From NCBI GenBank assembly GCA_002305915.1, contig DBRJ01000030.1:1-50668 (forward strand): DNA of 50,668 nucleotides. The letters run 5' to 3'. The notes beneath the pieces are model-generated. The model saw only the letters and a program-made list of their open reading frames with translations, was not told the DNA's origin and did not search any database. This stretch comes from Pelotomaculum sp. UBA1371. Lineage in GTDB: Bacteria > Bacillota > Desulfotomaculia > Desulfotomaculales > Pelotomaculaceae. Shown one piece after another: positions 50,637 to 50,668 of this stretch (its first letter is position 1; every line of letters starts with the position of its first letter). Both the position numbers and the translations under genes were made by a program.

Positions 50637-50668
50637 CTATTCATGAGCCTGGCTCAGCTTCCGGGCAG
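50637..50668 (-). CDS. 3' end of an upstream gene, probably prmA
   Basis: The window edge cuts a minus-strand frame that ends ARKLSQAHE and TAG at 50637. In Firmicutes the gene upstream of rsmE is usually prmA (ribosomal protein L11 methyltransferase), so this is the likely identity, but the ten codons visible cannot confirm it. Confidence 0.4.
   Translation of the reverse strand, partial: ARKLSQAHE

Overview
The window looks like chromosome of a spore-forming, low-to-mid GC Firmicute of the Clostridia, most likely a Peptococcaceae-type anaerobe (Desulfotomaculum/Pelotomaculum-like). Reasons: the dgt-dnaG-rpoD, ccpN-ppsR, glyQS, recO, era, cdd, dgkA, ybeY, pgpH, phoH, yqfD, yqfC, floA, rpsU, HIT, mtaB, rsmE order matches the classical Bacillus/Clostridia yqe-yqf block; the sporulation genes yqfC and yqfD are present; glyQS has a T-box leader; and pyruvate phosphate dikinase sits next to its own regulator. 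Nearly everything is on the minus strand. The only convincing plus-strand genes are a KdpD-like universal stress protein (with a small upstream ORF) and ubiX.

Layout. (1) 1-8.5 kb: a complete type I-E CRISPR-Cas operon read on the minus strand, cas3-cse1-cse2-cas7e-cas5e-cas6e-cas1-cas2, with one CRISPR repeat visible at the very edge of the window, almost touching the cas2 stop codon. (2) 8.5-9.3 kb: an AT-rich gap, then four tRNA genes (transcribed Asn, Met(CAT), Glu, Val) with a strong promoter and terminator. (3) 9.3-14.3 kb: rpoD, dnaG, dgt and thpR. (4) 14.5-17.7 kb: an ECF sigma factor, a membrane anti-sigma-like protein, and the 3' remnant of an S-layer-homology protein. (5) 18-25.3 kb: an AT-richer ion-transport module: the seven-gene Mrp Na+/H+ antiporter mrpABCDEFG, divergent from a 33-codon ORF, a hairpin-rich leader and the KdpD-like stress protein. 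(6) 25.4-34.4 kb: ccpN-ppsR-ppdK for pyruvate/PEP control, glyQ-glyS with a T-box, a UBA/DUF4342 protein and recO. (7) 34.9-37.4 kb: ubiX, a DUF2512 membrane protein and mgtE, interrupting the usual recO-era neighbourhood. (8) 37.6-50.7 kb: the housekeeping chain era to rsmE, ending in a few codons of what is probably prmA.

How it fits together: CcpN, PpsR and PPDK form one compact gluconeogenesis unit, and a sequence matching the CcpN operator as I recall it lies just upstream of ccpN. The Mrp complex handles Na+ and pH homeostasis; the divergent USP protein resembles the cytoplasmic USP domain of the K+ sensor KdpD. The c-di-AMP hydrolase PgpH is encoded further on. The ECF gene carries an ECF-like promoter that fits autoregulation and fixes a downstream GTG start. 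Three genes (cas3, ppsR, mrpB) have good Shine-Dalgarno sequences placed before AUU/AUA-type codons rather than ATG/GTG/TTG, a pattern worth testing.

I found no clear undescribed defence or mobile system. The most original leads are the small ORF plus structured leader ahead of the USP gene, the possible AUU starts, the leaderless-looking CRISPR/cas2 junction and the DgkA fused to a degenerate PAP2-like domain.
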